Origin: Micromonospora matsumotoense
GTDB taxonomy: Bacteria > Actinomycetota > Actinomycetes > Mycobacteriales > Micromonosporaceae
Direction of reading: 5' to 3'
Assembly (NCBI RefSeq): GCF_900091525.1
Contig: NZ_FMCU01000001.1
Location: forward strand, 186,001-250,000
DNA length: 64,000 bases
Under the pieces are notes generated by a model. It saw nothing but the letters and a program-made list of their open reading frames with translations. It was not told the origin of the DNA and searched no databases. The position numbers and the translations under genes were made by a program. Shown one piece after another: positions 9,369 through 18,528 of this stretch. How positions within the stretch are numbered: position 1 is the stretch's first letter; each line of letters begins with the position of its first letter.

Positions 9369-9932
9369 TCAGACGTTGAAGCCCAGCGAGCGGAGCTGGT
9401 CCCGCCCCTCGTCAGTGATCTTGTCCGGGCCCCATGGCGGCAACCAGACCCAGTTGATCCGGATGTCGTCCACCAGTCCCCCGCCGGGGCCGGTGGTCAG
9501 CGCCTGCCGGGTCTGGTCCTCGATCACGTCGGTGAGCGGGCAGGCCGCCGAGGTCAGCGTCATGTCCAGGGTGGCGACGTTCTGGTCGTCCACGTGCACG
9601 CCGTACACCAGGCCGAGGTCGACCACGTTGATGCCGAGTTCGGGGTCGACGACGTCCTTCATCGCCTCCTCGATGTCGGCGACGACCGCCCTGCCACCGG
9701 CCGACCCGGCGGCCGCGACCGCCCCGGCGTCGGCCGGGGCCGACTCAGCACCCGCCGACCCGTCGACGTCCGCCGTCGCCTCGCCGGCCGAGGTCCCGGC
9801 GACACCGGGCGAGGCGTCGGCACCCGCCGTCCCGGCAGCGCCGTTGACGGCCGGCGGCGGCACCGCACCGGTCGGCGTGGTGCTGGCGTCGCCGGTCTCC
9901 GGCGTCGCCGCGGTAGCGGTGTTCTCGCTCAT
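9369..9932 (-). CDS. sufT: SufT-like Fe-S maturation protein (DUF59/MIP18)
   Basis: A 187-residue protein. Residues 1-80 are low-complexity Ala/Gly/Pro/Thr; the DUF59 domain follows (about 82-187) with DPELGINVVDLGLVYGV and the cysteine loop TSAACPLT, ending in a WLPPWGPDKI segment. DUF59 proteins assist Fe-S cluster maturation or delivery. Its ATG overlaps the sufU stop in ATGA, so translation is coupled. It is the last gene of the SUF operon. The long disordered-looking N-terminal tail is unusual next to the roughly 100-residue domain. Confidence 0.9.
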   Translation of the reverse strand: MSENTATAATPETGDASTTPTGAVPPPAVNGAAGTAGADASPGVAGTSAGEATADVDGSAGAESAPADAGAVAAAGSAGGRAVVADIEEAMKDVVDPELGINVVDLGLVYGVHVDDQNVATLDMTLTSAACPLTDVIEDQTRQALTTGPGGGLVDDIRINWVWLPPWGPDKITDEGRDQLRSLGFNV

Positions 9933-10405
9933 GCCTCAACCTCCGTCGGGCTCATGCCCACCCCCGCGCGTGCCGCGGCGTCCTTGAACGCCATCCACGG
10001 CAGCAGCGCGCACTTGACCCGGGCCGGGTAGCGGGCGACACCCGCGAACGCCACCCCGTCACCGAGTAGTTCCTCGTCCGGCGTGACCTGGCCACGGCCG
10101 GACATCAACTCCACGAATCCCGCGTGCACGGCGGCGATCTCCTCCGCGCACCGACCGGACAGCCGGTCGTACAACACGCTCGCCGACGCCTGGCTGATCG
10201 AACAGCCGGCCCCGTCGTACGAGATGTCCACCACGATGTCGTCGGCGGCGGCCACCCGCACGGTCACCTCGTCCCCACAGGTCGGGTTGACGTGGTGCGC
10301 CTCGCCCACCTCGGCGTCGGGGTCGTCGGCGTCGCGCAGACCGCGCCCCTGCGGACGCTTGTAGTGGTCCAGGATGATCTCCTGGTAGAGCTGCTCCAGC
10401 TGCAT
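9929..10405 (-). CDS. sufU: SufU, sulfur-relay/scaffold protein of Fe-S assembly
   Basis: A 158-residue protein starting MQLEQLYQEIILDHYKRP, the family hallmark. Three metal/sulfur-site cysteines are visible: NPTCGDEV, GAGCSIS and RVKCALLPW. SufU binds zinc and accepts sulfur from SufS. The start ATG shares one base with the sufS stop (TGATG), and its own stop overlaps the sufT start, so sufS-sufU-sufT form a tightly coupled block. Confidence 0.96.
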   Translation of the reverse strand: MQLEQLYQEIILDHYKRPQGRGLRDADDPDAEVGEAHHVNPTCGDEVTVRVAAADDIVVDISYDGAGCSISQASASVLYDRLSGRCAEEIAAVHAGFVELMSGRGQVTPDEELLGDGVAFAGVARYPARVKCALLPWMAFKDAAARAGVGMSPTEVEA

Positions 10406-11709
10406 CAGTCGAAGATCCTCCGCACCTGTTCGAGACCCGACACCAGGGCGTCGATCTCCTCCGTGGTGGTGTACAGGTAGAACGAGGCCCGGGTCATGGC
10501 CGGCACACCGAACCGGGTGCAGACCGGCTTGGCGCAGTGATGGCCCACCCGCACCTGCACGCCCAGCGAGTCGAGGACCTGCCCGACGTCGTGCGGGTGC
10601 ACGTCGCCGAGCGCGAACGAGATGGTGCCACCCCGGCCGACCGGCACCGTCGGGCCGAAGATCCGCAGCCCCGGCACGGTGGCGAGGGCGTCCAGCGCGT
10701 ACGCGGTCAGCTCCTTCTCGTGCCACTGGATCGCCCGCATCCCGACGCCGGTCAGGTAGTCGACCGCCGCGCCGAGCGCGACGGCCTCGGCGATCGGCGG
10801 GGTGCCCGCCTCGAACCGGGCCGGTGGCGCGGCGAACGTGGACCGGGCCATCGTCACCGTCTCGATCATCGAACCGCCGCCCATCACCGGGGGCATCGCG
10901 GCGAGCAGTTCGCCCCGGCCCCAGAGCACGCCGATGCCGGTCGGGCCGCACATCTTGTGCCCGGTGAAGACGATGAAGTCGGCGTCCAGGTCGACCACGT
11001 CCACCGGCAGGTGCGGCACCGACTGCGAGCAGTCGAGCAGCAGCAGCGCACCCACCTGACGGACCCGCTCGGTGATCCGGGCGGTGGCGTTGACCGTGCC
11101 GAGGATGTTGGAGGTGTGCACCAGCGAGACGATCTTCGTCCGCTCGGTGACCAGCTCGTCCAGCCCCGACTCGTCCAGCCGGCCGTTGTCGGTGACCGGG
11201 AACCAGCGCAGGGTCGCGCCGGTCCGCTCGGCCAGCAACTGCCACGGGACGATGTTCGAGTGGTGCTCCATCTCGGAGATCACGATCTCGTCGCCGGGGC
11301 CGAGCCGGAACCGGGGGTCGGCGTCCGCGCGCAGCGAGGCGTTGGAGAACGCGTACGCCACGATGTTGATCGCCTCGGTGGAGTTCTTGGTGAACACCAC
11401 CTCGTCCACGCTCGGCGCGTTGACGAACGCGGCGATCTTCGCCCGCGCCCCCTCGTACGCCTCGGTCGCCTCGGTACCCAGGGTGTGCACCGAGCGCGAC
11501 ACGTTGGCGTTGTGCCTCGCGTAGTGCCCGGTGAGCACGTCGAGCACCTGGCGGGGCTTGTGCGAGGTGTTGGCGCTGTCGAGATAGACCAGCCGGTGCC
11601 CGTTGACCTCCCGGTCCAGGATCGGGAAGTCGGCGCGCACCGCGGCCACGTCGAAGCGCGGCACGTCGTCGTACTGCGGCATCCCGTCCGGGATGGCGAT
11701 GGTGGTCAT
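10405..11709 (-). CDS. sufS: SufS cysteine desulfurase
   Basis: A 434-residue PLP enzyme that removes sulfur from cysteine for cluster assembly. Visible are the substrate-side EMEHHSNIVPW, the PLP-lysine motif FTGHKMCGPTG and the catalytic-cysteine loop VRVGHHCAKPVCTRFG near residue 390. Length and motifs fit group II SufS. It starts 24 nt after sufC and its stop overlaps the sufU start. Sulfur passes from this enzyme to SufU and then to SufBCD. Confidence 0.97.
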   Translation of the reverse strand: MTTIAIPDGMPQYDDVPRFDVAAVRADFPILDREVNGHRLVYLDSANTSHKPRQVLDVLTGHYARHNANVSRSVHTLGTEATEAYEGARAKIAAFVNAPSVDEVVFTKNSTEAINIVAYAFSNASLRADADPRFRLGPGDEIVISEMEHHSNIVPWQLLAERTGATLRWFPVTDNGRLDESGLDELVTERTKIVSLVHTSNILGTVNATARITERVRQVGALLLLDCSQSVPHLPVDVVDLDADFIVFTGHKMCGPTGIGVLWGRGELLAAMPPVMGGGSMIETVTMARSTFAAPPARFEAGTPPIAEAVALGAAVDYLTGVGMRAIQWHEKELTAYALDALATVPGLRIFGPTVPVGRGGTISFALGDVHPHDVGQVLDSLGVQVRVGHHCAKPVCTRFGVPAMTRASFYLYTTTEEIDALVSGLEQVRRIFD

Positions 11710-11732
11710 CTCAGCGCCCCTGTCCGTGGTGT

Positions 11733-12506
11733 TCAGGCCCGCGCCGCGCCGGCTCCGGCGACGTACCGCTCGTAGCCCTCTTCCTCGAGCTTGTCGGCCA
11801 GCTCCGGGCCGCCCTGCTCGACGATCCGGCCGGCCACGAAGACGTGCACGAAGTCGGGCTTGATGTAGCGCAGGATGCGGGTGTAGTGGGTGATCAGCAG
11901 CAGGCCGGTGTCGCCGGTGTCCCGGACCCGGTTGACCCCCTCGCTGACCACCCGCAGCGCGTCCACGTCGAGGCCGGAGTCGGTCTCGTCAAGAATGGCG
12001 ATCTTGGGCTTGAGCAGCTCCAGCTGCACGATCTCGTGCCGCTTCTTCTCCCCGCCGGAGAAGCCCTCGTTGACGTTGCGCTGGGCGAACGCCGGGTCCA
12101 TCTGGAGCTTCTCCATCGCGCCGCGCAGCTCGCCACCCCAGGTACGCAGCTTCGGGGCCGCGCCGTCGATGGCGGTCTTGGCGGTGCGCAGGAAGTTCGC
12201 CACCGAGACGCCGGGCACCTCGACCGGGTACTGCATGGCCAGGAAGAGGCCGGCGCGGGCCCGCTCGTCGACGGTCATCTCCAGCACGTCGACGCCGTCG
12301 AGGGTCACCGAGCCGCCGGTGATCTCGTACTTGGGGTGGCCGGCGATCGAGTACGCCAGGGTCGACTTGCCGGAGCCGTTCGGGCCCATGATGGCGTGGG
12401 TCTCCCCCGACCGGACGGTCAGGTTCACCCCGTCGAGGATCGGCTTGAGCTCACCCTCGGGCAGCTTGACCGACACCTTCAGGTCGCGGATCTCCAGGGT
12501 GCTCAT
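11733..12506 (-). CDS. sufC: SufC ATPase of the SufBCD scaffold
   Basis: A 257-residue soluble ABC ATPase: Walker A GPNGSGKST (about 41-49), signature FSGGEKKR, Walker B IAILDETDSGLD and an H-loop THY, the typical SufC variant. It drives the SufB2C2/SufBC2D scaffold on which clusters form. Its ATG shares a base with the upstream Rieske stop (TAATG), so translation is coupled. Confidence 0.97.
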   Translation of the reverse strand: MSTLEIRDLKVSVKLPEGELKPILDGVNLTVRSGETHAIMGPNGSGKSTLAYSIAGHPKYEITGGSVTLDGVDVLEMTVDERARAGLFLAMQYPVEVPGVSVANFLRTAKTAIDGAAPKLRTWGGELRGAMEKLQMDPAFAQRNVNEGFSGGEKKRHEIVQLELLKPKIAILDETDSGLDVDALRVVSEGVNRVRDTGDTGLLLITHYTRILRYIKPDFVHVFVAGRIVEQGGPELADKLEEEGYERYVAGAGAARA

Positions 12507-12850
12507 TATCGGGTCACTCCATTGCTCGGCGTCGGGCGGCCGTCGGCGCCCACGGGAAGATAGATGTCGCCGTCGCGGACCTCGACGGCGTAGACGGGAA
12601 CGGGTTCGGTGGCGGGCAGCCCGGTGGGCTCACCCGTCCGCAGGTCGAAACGGGAACCGTGCAGCCAGCATTCCAGCGTGCAGCCCTCGACCTCACCCTC
12701 GGAGAGGGCGACCGAGGCGTGCGAGCACTCGTCGTGGACGGCATAGAACCCGCCGTCGGTGCCGTGCACCACGGCGACCTGGGTGCCGTCCACGTCGGCG
12801 CTGATCACGGTGCCCTTCGGCACGTCCTCGGTCGCGCAGATCCGGATCAT
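12506..12850 (-). CDS. Rieske [2Fe-2S] ferredoxin-like protein within the SUF operon
   Basis: About 114 residues with both Rieske cluster motifs, CSH (C-x-H, near residue 44) and CWLH (C-x2-H, near 63). Such bphF-like Rieske ferredoxins are commonly found between sufD and sufC in Actinobacteria and may supply electrons or respond to cluster status; the exact role is not settled. The ATG at 12850 lies just past the sufD stop, with a GGTGGGG ribosome site inside the sufD end. Its stop overlaps the sufC start. Confidence 0.93.
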   Translation of the reverse strand: MIRICATEDVPKGTVISADVDGTQVAVVHGTDGGFYAVHDECSHASVALSEGEVEGCTLECWLHGSRFDLRTGEPTGLPATEPVPVYAVEVRDGDIYLPVGADGRPTPSNGVTR

Positions 12851-12851
12851 G

Positions 12852-13994
12852 TCAGGCCCCACCCTTGGAGAGCCGGGCCTCGATCGCGTCCCCCAGCCGC
12901 TCGCGCAGCGACTCGACCGGGATCTTGTTGATCACCTCGGCGAAGAAGCCCCGGACCACCAGGCGACGGGCCTCGTCCGCCGGGATACCCCGGGCCATCA
13001 GGTAGAACAGCTGCTCGTCGTCGAACCGCCCGGTCGCGCTGGCGTGGCCGGCGCCGGCGATCTCGCCGGTCTCGATCTCCAGATTGGGTACGGAGTCCGC
13101 CCGCGCGCCGTCGGAGAGCAACAGGTTCCGGTTGATCTCGTACGTGTCGGTGCCGGTCGCCTCGGCCCGGATCAGCACGTCACCCACCCAGACGGTGTGC
13201 GCCTGTTCGCCCTGCAACGCGCCCCGGTAGCCGACGTAGCTGCGGCAGTCCGGCACGTTGTGGTCGACGAGCTGACGGTGCTCCAGGTGCTGGCCGCCGT
13301 CGGCGAAGTAGACGCCGTGCAGTTCGGCCTCGCCGCCCCGGCCGGTGTACTCGACAGTGGTGTACTGGCGGACCAGGTCACCACCCAGGCTGACCTGGAT
13401 GTGCGACACCTTGGCGTCCCGGCCGAGCCGGACCTTCAGGTGCTGGGCCTGCACCGCGTCGGCGGCCCAGTCGGCCACCGTGACCAGGGTCAGCTTCGCC
13501 CCGTCGGCTACCGCCACCTCGACGTTGTCGGCCAGCGTCGCGGCACCGACGTGCTCCAGCACCAGCACCACCTCGGCGAACCGGCCCACGTCGACGAACG
13601 TGTGCCCGAAGGCCAGCCCGCCGGCGTCGTCGCCGACCACCCGCAGGGTCACCGGCGCCTCGACCACGGCGTCGGCCGCGACCTCGACCAGCAACGCCTC
13701 CCCGGCGCCGCCGTACGCCAACGCGCTGATCCGGTCGACCGGGGTGAGCACGCTACCCACCCGGGGGTCGTCCCGGCCGATCCGCCCGACGGTGACGCCG
13801 GCCGGCAGGTCGGCGTACTCGTGGCGGACCGCACCGGTGGCGGCCGGTGCCGCCCCGGTCAGCCCGCGCAGCCGCTTGAGCGGGGTGAAACGCCACTCCT
13901 CCTCCAGGCCGGTGAGGGCCGGGAAGTCGGCGACGTCGTACGAGCGGAGCGCCTGCGACTTGGTGCTGGGCGGCGCGGAAGCCTGGGTAGTCAT
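12852..13994 (-). CDS. sufD: SufD, Fe-S scaffold subunit
   Basis: A 380-residue beta-helix protein partnering SufB and SufC. The C-terminal core carries EGEQAHTVWVGDVLIRA, ETGEIAGAGHASATGRFDDE and YLMARGIPADEARRLVV, all SufB/SufD family marks. The ATG at 13994 follows AAGGAAGAG, a good ribosome site. It lies 131 bp after sufB, the widest gap in the operon, which contains a GC hairpin. Confidence 0.96.
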   Translation of the reverse strand: MTTQASAPPSTKSQALRSYDVADFPALTGLEEEWRFTPLKRLRGLTGAAPAATGAVRHEYADLPAGVTVGRIGRDDPRVGSVLTPVDRISALAYGGAGEALLVEVAADAVVEAPVTLRVVGDDAGGLAFGHTFVDVGRFAEVVLVLEHVGAATLADNVEVAVADGAKLTLVTVADWAADAVQAQHLKVRLGRDAKVSHIQVSLGGDLVRQYTTVEYTGRGGEAELHGVYFADGGQHLEHRQLVDHNVPDCRSYVGYRGALQGEQAHTVWVGDVLIRAEATGTDTYEINRNLLLSDGARADSVPNLEIETGEIAGAGHASATGRFDDEQLFYLMARGIPADEARRLVVRGFFAEVINKIPVESLRERLGDAIEARLSKGGA

Positions 13995-14045
13995 CTCTTC
14001 CTTGGTGTGTCTGTCCGTGATACTGAGCGGAGGGTGGGTCGGGCT

Positions 14046-14080
14046 GGTCGCGGGCCGGGCCGATGGGCCGGGCCGCGACC
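14046..14080 (-). other. Hairpin in the sufB-sufD gap
   Basis: GGTCGCGG (14046-14053) pairs with CCGCGACC (14073-14080), with GC-rich internal pairing possible around a GGCC-GATG-GGCC centre. It may partly terminate or stabilise the message between sufB and sufD; this is inference. Confidence 0.45.
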
Positions 14081-14125
14081 GCTCCGGCGGGTGCGTCGGT
14101 ACGCGACCCGGCCCGGCGGGCGGCG

Positions 14126-15556
14126 TCAGCCGACCGCGCCCTCCATCTGGAGTTCGATCAGGCGGTTGAGCTCCAGGGCGTACTCCATCGGGAGTTCCTT
14201 GGCGATCGGCTCGATGAAGCCCCGCACGATCATCGCCATCGCCTCGTCCTCGCTCAGCCCCCGGCTCATCAGATAGAAGAGCTGGTCGTCGCTGATCTTG
14301 GAGACGGTGGCCTCGTGCCCCATCGACACGTCGTCCTCGCGGATGTCGACGTAGGGGTAGGTGTCCGAGCGGGAGATGGTGTCGACCAGCAGCGCGTCGC
14401 ACTTGACCGTGCTGCGGCTGTGGTGCGAGCCCTCCAGCACCTGCACCAGACCCCGGTACGAGGTACGGCCGCCGCCCCGGGCGATCGACTTGGAGATGAT
14501 CGTCGAGGAGGTGTGCGGTGCGGCGTGCACCATCTTGGCCCCGGCGTCCTGGTGCTGGCCCTCGCCGGCCATCGCCACCGAGAGCACCTCGCCCTTGGCG
14601 TGCTCGCCGGTCATGTAGACCGCCGGGTACTTCATGGTGACCTTGGAGCCGATGTTGCCGTCCACCCACTCCATGGTCGCGCCCTCGTGGCAGACGGCGC
14701 GCTTGGTGACCAGGTTGTAGACGTTGGTCGACCAGTTCTGGATGGTCGTGTAACGGCAGCGCGCGTTCTTCTTGACGATGATCTCGACCACCGCGCTGTG
14801 CAGCGAGTCGGACGAGTAGAGCGGCGCGGTGCAGCCCTCGACGTAGTGCACGTACGCGCCCTCGTCGACGATGATCAGCGTCCGCTCGAACTGGCCCATG
14901 TTCTCGGTGTTGATCCGGAAGTACGCCTGGAGCGGGATCTCCACGTGCACGCCCTTCGGCACGTAGATGAACGAGCCACCGGACCACACGGAGGTGTTCA
15001 GCGCGGCGAACTTGTTGTCGCCGACCGGGATCACCGTGCCGAAGTACTCCTTGAAGACGTCCTCGTGCTCCTTGAGGGCGGTGTCGGTGTCCAGGAAGAG
15101 GACGCCCTGCTCCTCCAGGTCCTCACGGATCTTGTGGTAGACCACCTCGGACTCGTACTGCGCCGCGACCCCGGCGACCAGCCGCTGCTTCTCCGCCTCG
15201 GGGATGCCCAGCCGGTCGTAGGTGTTCTTGATGTCCTCCGGCAGGTCCTCCCAGCTGGTGGCCTGCTTCTCGGTGGACCGCACGAAGTACTTGATGTTGT
15301 CGAAGTCGATCCCGGTGAGGTCGGCGCCCCAGGACGGCATCGGCTTGCGGCCGAACAGCCGCAGGCCCTTCAGCCGCAGGTCGAGCATCCACGCCGGCTC
15401 GTTCTTCTTCGCCGAGATGTCCCGCACCACCGCCTCGTTGATGCCGCGCTGGGCGGCCGCCCCGGCGACGTCGGAGTCGGACCAGCCGTACTCGTAGCGA
15501 CCGAGGGCGGCGAGCTGCTCTTCCTGGGTCAGGGGCTGGACGATCTGCTCGGTCAT
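14126..15556 (-). CDS. sufB: SufB, Fe-S scaffold subunit
   Basis: A 476-residue core scaffold protein with [50 protein letters not shown] and the C-terminal [20 protein letters not shown] block. Conserved cysteine and glutamate residues in the C-terminal third are the expected nascent-cluster site. No intein interrupts it, unlike M. tuberculosis Rv1461. Its ATG overlaps the sufR stop in ATGA, so regulator and scaffold are translationally coupled. Confidence 0.98.
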   Translation of the reverse strand: MTEQIVQPLTQEEQLAALGRYEYGWSDSDVAGAAAQRGINEAVVRDISAKKNEPAWMLDLRLKGLRLFGRKPMPSWGADLTGIDFDNIKYFVRSTEKQATSWEDLPEDIKNTYDRLGIPEAEKQRLVAGVAAQYESEVVYHKIREDLEEQGVLFLDTDTALKEHEDVFKEYFGTVIPVGDNKFAALNTSVWSGGSFIYVPKGVHVEIPLQAYFRINTENMGQFERTLIIVDEGAYVHYVEGCTAPLYSSDSLHSAVVEIIVKKNARCRYTTIQNWSTNVYNLVTKRAVCHEGATMEWVDGNIGSKVTMKYPAVYMTGEHAKGEVLSVAMAGEGQHQDAGAKMVHAAPHTSSTIISKSIARGGGRTSYRGLVQVLEGSHHSRSTVKCDALLVDTISRSDTYPYVDIREDDVSMGHEATVSKISDDQLFYLMSRGLSEDEAMAMIVRGFIEPIAKELPMEYALELNRLIELQMEGAVG

Positions 15557-16380
15557 CTATCTGTCCTCACAGTGGTGACGGTGTTACCGGACTGGGCGCG
15601 CGGCTGGGCCGGAATGTGCGTGGTGCACACCCCGTCGCCGTGCGCGATGGTGGCCAGGCGCTGCACGTGGGTGCCGACCAGACGGGAGATGACCGCCGTC
15701 TCGGCCTCGCACAGCTGGGGGAACTCGGCGGCCACGTGCGCCACCGGACAGTGGTGCTGGCAGAGCTGCCCGCCGGAGGCGATCGTGGACGCGTTGGCAG
15801 CGTAGCCCTCGGCGGTGAGCGCCCCCGCCAGTGCCTCGGAGCGGGCCAGCGGATCGTCGCCGGCGTCCTCCATGGCGGCCCGGCAGCGGGCCTCCAGCGC
15901 GGCGACCTGGTCGGCGGCGAACGCCTCGACCGCGTCGGGGCCGCCGCTGCTGGCGATCCAGCGCAACGCGGCGGTGGCCATGTTGTCGTAGTGGTGGGTG
16001 CCGCAGCGCCCGCGGGCCGCGTCGGTGAGCAGGAAGACCTTCGCCGGCCGACCCCGGCCCCGGCTGCCCCGCACGGTCTGCTCCCGGGCCACCACGTCGC
16101 CGTCGGCGAGCATCGCGTCGAGGTGCCGGCGGATCGCGGCGGGGCTGAGGCCGAGTGCCGAGCCGAGCTGGCCGGCGGTGGTCGCCCCCTGCTCCAGCAG
16201 GAGCTGGGTAACCCGGTCCCGGGTGGAAAGATCGGTGGACGCGGCCGGGGTCGACTCCGGCAAGGCGGACCGCCCGGCAGCCGGGCCGATGCGCCGCCCG
16301 GCACGACGGGACCGCGCGCCGACGTCGACGACCTCGACGGCCGTCGACGGGTGCCCGGAGAGCGCCGTCGCCTTTTTCAC
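15553..16380 (-). CDS. sufR: SufR, Fe-S-sensing repressor of the SUF operon
   Basis: About 275 residues: an N-terminal Arg-rich tail, a winged helix (about 65-140, [22 protein letters not shown]) and a sensor domain with clustered cysteines CQHHCP and QLCEAE, the presumed Fe-S ligands. SufR homologues repress suf transcription when holding a cluster. The GTG at 16380 is chosen because a full promoter (TTGCAG, 17 bp, TAACGT) ends 7 nt before it, predicting a leaderless message. It leads the operon. Confidence 0.9.
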   Translation of the reverse strand: MKKATALSGHPSTAVEVVDVGARSRRAGRRIGPAAGRSALPESTPAASTDLSTRDRVTQLLLEQGATTAGQLGSALGLSPAAIRRHLDAMLADGDVVAREQTVRGSRGRGRPAKVFLLTDAARGRCGTHHYDNMATAALRWIASSGGPDAVEAFAADQVAALEARCRAAMEDAGDDPLARSEALAGALTAEGYAANASTIASGGQLCQHHCPVAHVAAEFPQLCEAETAVISRLVGTHVQRLATIAHGDGVCTTHIPAQPRAQSGNTVTTVRTDR

Positions 16381-16416
16381 AACGGCAACGTTACGTAATT
16401 CGTCGGGAGCCTGCAA
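16381..16416 (-). promoter_or_regulatory. sufR operon promoter with overlapping palindrome
   Basis: Minus strand: -35 TTGCAG (16416-16411), 17-bp spacer, -10 TAACGT (16393-16388), then 7 nt to the sufR GTG. The perfect palindrome TTACGTAA (16391-16398) covers the -10 edge and would suit SufR autorepression. The site itself is read from sequence; binding is inference. Confidence 0.6.
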
Positions 16417-16482
16417 ACCCAACCCCGGTGATTCCGCCCACCGGGGCGGCGGAGTCACCCGATCGGGATCAACTACGGTGCG

Positions 16483-16488
16483 TAGGAT
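16483..16488 (+). promoter_or_regulatory. -10 hexamer TAGGAT of leaderless ctaA
   Basis: TAGGAT ends 7 nt before the ctaA GTG. No good -35 is visible. The message would start at or beside the start codon. Confidence 0.5.
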
Positions 16489-16495
16489 TCGCTGC

Positions 16496-17479
16496 GTGAA
16501 GCGATCCGTCCGGTTCCCGGTCCCCGCCACGCTGGTCCGCCTGCTCGACCGCCACCCGGTCCCGGCCACCCTGCTGCGCCGCCTCGCGTACGCCTCGATC
16601 GTGGCCAACGTGGCCATCGTGGTGACCGGTGGGGCCGTCCGGCTCACCGCGTCGGGGCTGGGCTGCCCGACCTGGCCCCGGTGCACCGACGCGTCGTACA
16701 CCACCACGGCCGAGATGGGGGTGCACGGGGTGATCGAGTTCGGCAACCGGCTGCTCACCTTCGCCGTCGGGGCGATCGCCCTGGCCACCCTGTTGGCCGT
16801 GCTGGCCCACCGGCCCCGACGCACCGGGCTGCTGGGGCTGGCGGTCGCGGTGTTCCTCGGCATTCCGGCGCAGGCCGTCATCGGCGGGATCACCGTGCTG
16901 ACCAACCTCAACCCGTGGGTGGTCGGGCTGCACTTCCTCGCCTCGATGGCGGTCATCGCGGCGGCGTACGCCCTCTGGCGGCGGGTGGTCGACCCGGACG
17001 GGCCGGCGGTGCCCGTGGCGCCCCGGCCGCTGCGCACCCTGGCCCTGCTCACCACCGCGGTCAGCGTGGCGGTCCTGGTCGTCGGCACCTGGGTGACCGG
17101 CAGCGGCCCGCACGCCGGCGACCACGGGGCGGCCCGCAACGGGCTCGACCCGGAGACGATCTCCCAGGTGCACGCCGACGGGGTGTTCCTGCTGATCGGG
17201 CTCTCCGTCGCCCTCGTCCTCGCGTTCCGGGCGGTCGACGCGACCGGCCCGGCCCGGGCCGCCCTGGTGCTGGTCGCCGTGGAGCTGGGGCAGGGCCTGA
17301 TCGGCTTCGTGCAGTACTTCACCCACCTGCCGGCCGTGCTGGTCGCCGCGCACATGCTCGGCTCCTGCCTGGTGCTGCTGGCCACGCTGGGGATGCTCTG
17401 GTCCACCCGGCAGCGCCGGCCGGTCACCGCCGACCCGGCGTCGCCGCCGACCGTGCAGCGGGTGCCCGCCACCGTCTGA
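16496..17479 (+). CDS. ctaA: Heme A synthase CtaA
   Basis: A 327-residue membrane protein with about eight helices. It oxidises heme O to heme A for the cytochrome aa3 oxidase. The TGGAVRLTASGLGCPTWPRC segment near residue 45 (with the C-P-T-W-P-x-C pair), HGVIEFGNR, and later VTGSGPHAGDHGA with a second histidine pair mark heme-ligating helices. It begins with GTG and is predicted leaderless. It diverges from sufR; ctaB lies 2.6 kb away on the opposite strand. Confidence 0.95.
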   Translation: MKRSVRFPVPATLVRLLDRHPVPATLLRRLAYASIVANVAIVVTGGAVRLTASGLGCPTWPRCTDASYTTTAEMGVHGVIEFGNRLLTFAVGAIALATLLAVLAHRPRRTGLLGLAVAVFLGIPAQAVIGGITVLTNLNPWVVGLHFLASMAVIAAAYALWRRVVDPDGPAVPVAPRPLRTLALLTTAVSVAVLVVGTWVTGSGPHAGDHGAARNGLDPETISQVHADGVFLLIGLSVALVLAFRAVDATGPARAALVLVAVELGQGLIGFVQYFTHLPAVLVAAHMLGSCLVLLATLGMLWSTRQRRPVTADPASPPTVQRVPATV

Positions 17480-17568
17480 GCGCACCGGGGCGTGCCGCCG
17501 CTGTCCGGGACGTCCGGTGGGCGGTGGGCCACCCAGGCTGGGCGACCCGCCCGGCGCGGCCGGGACGG

Positions 17569-18483
17569 TCAGCGGCGGGCGAGGTGGGTCAGCACCGCCT
17601 CGGCAAGGCGGTCGGGGGCGCCGTCGGCGTACCCGAGGAACAGCGACGGCTCGGTCAGCTCCAACTCGATCAGCACGGGTGTGCCGTCCGGGCCCGGGAG
17701 CAGGTCCACCCGGGCGTAGAGCAGCCGCTGCGGACCGCCCGGGACCTCGGCCAGCACCTGCGCGGCGACCGCCAGCTGGGCGTCGGCGGCGGTACGTGGC
17801 CTGATGTCCTCCGGCCGGAACAGCCCCTCGACGCCCAGGTCCGGGCCATCGAGCATGGCGCCCTTGCGGATGGCGTGGCTGAACGTGAGGCCGTCCGGGC
17901 CGGCCACGAAGAGCAGGGCGGTCTCGCCGGCGGTGTCCACCACGTCCAGGTAGGGCTGGATCATGGCGACCCGACCGGCCGCCGACAACCGGTGGACGTG
18001 GGCGGCGGCCAACTCCCCGTGTCGCGGGTCGGCGGCGTCGTACCGGCCGGTGTCCTGGCTGCCGGAGCTGACCGTCGGCTTCACCACGTACTCGCCGGGC
18101 GGCGGGGGCGGGACCCAGGTGTCGCCCGGCGCGACCCAGGAGGTCGGCACGGTGGGCACTCCGGCGGCGGCGAGTTCGCCGAGGTAGCGCTTGTCGGTGT
18201 TCCACTCGACCACGTCGGCGGGGTTGACCAGGGTCGGCACCGTACGGGCCCAGGCTACGAACTCGTCGCGGCGCGGGGCGTAGTCCCACGGCGAGCGGAG
18301 CACGACCAGGTCGTAGCGGCCCCAGTCGACCCGGGGGTCGTCCCAGACGGCGGCCTCGACGGTGACGTCACGGGCCGCCAGCGGGGCGAGCACGAGCCGG
18401 TCGTCGGCGTAGAGCTCGGCGAAGCCGGAGCAGGTAACGAGAGCGACCCGGGGTTTCCCCCGGGTCGACTGGTGGTGGGTCAC
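17569..18483 (-). CDS. ATP-grasp domain protein, substrate unknown
   Basis: About 304 residues with an ATP-grasp layout: an N-terminal Rossmann-like part (RVALVTCSGFAEL), then EYVVKPTVSSGSQDTGRY (nucleotide-binding Lys and loop), MIQPYLDVVDTAGETALLF, a basic AIRKGAML segment and the metal-binding end ARVDLLPGPDGTPVLIELELTEP. The D-x-n-E-x-E pattern is intact. Relatives ligate amino acids or peptides; no partner enzyme is nearby. The GTG at 18483 is preferred because upstream in-frame residues (repeated G-P-L-T-H-D) come from an 18-bp repeat overlapping the previous gene. Confidence 0.8.
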   Translation of the reverse strand: MTHHQSTRGKPRVALVTCSGFAELYADDRLVLAPLAARDVTVEAAVWDDPRVDWGRYDLVVLRSPWDYAPRRDEFVAWARTVPTLVNPADVVEWNTDKRYLGELAAAGVPTVPTSWVAPGDTWVPPPPPGEYVVKPTVSSGSQDTGRYDAADPRHGELAAAHVHRLSAAGRVAMIQPYLDVVDTAGETALLFVAGPDGLTFSHAIRKGAMLDGPDLGVEGLFRPEDIRPRTAADAQLAVAAQVLAEVPGGPQRLLYARVDLLPGPDGTPVLIELELTEPSLFLGYADGAPDRLAEAVLTHLARR

Positions 18484-18493
18484 GGTGCCGTTT

Positions 18494-18528
18494 GTCAGCG
18501 GGCCATCGTGGGTCAGCGGGCCATCGTG
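18494..18528. repeat. 18-bp-period direct duplication at a gene junction
   Basis: GTCAGCGGGCCATCGTG occurs at 18494-18510 and 18512-18528, and a third degenerate copy follows. The second copy contains the stop codon of the 110-residue gene. Confidence 0.9.

Noticed and set aside
14126..15556. Intein in SufB, as in M. tuberculosis
   Set aside because: The protein is continuous at 476 residues with no inserted block.
16496..16510. Longer ctaA starting near 15998
   Set aside because: That extension runs antisense through sufR; the GTG at 16496 has a TAGGAT 7 nt upstream and matches the CtaA N-terminus.
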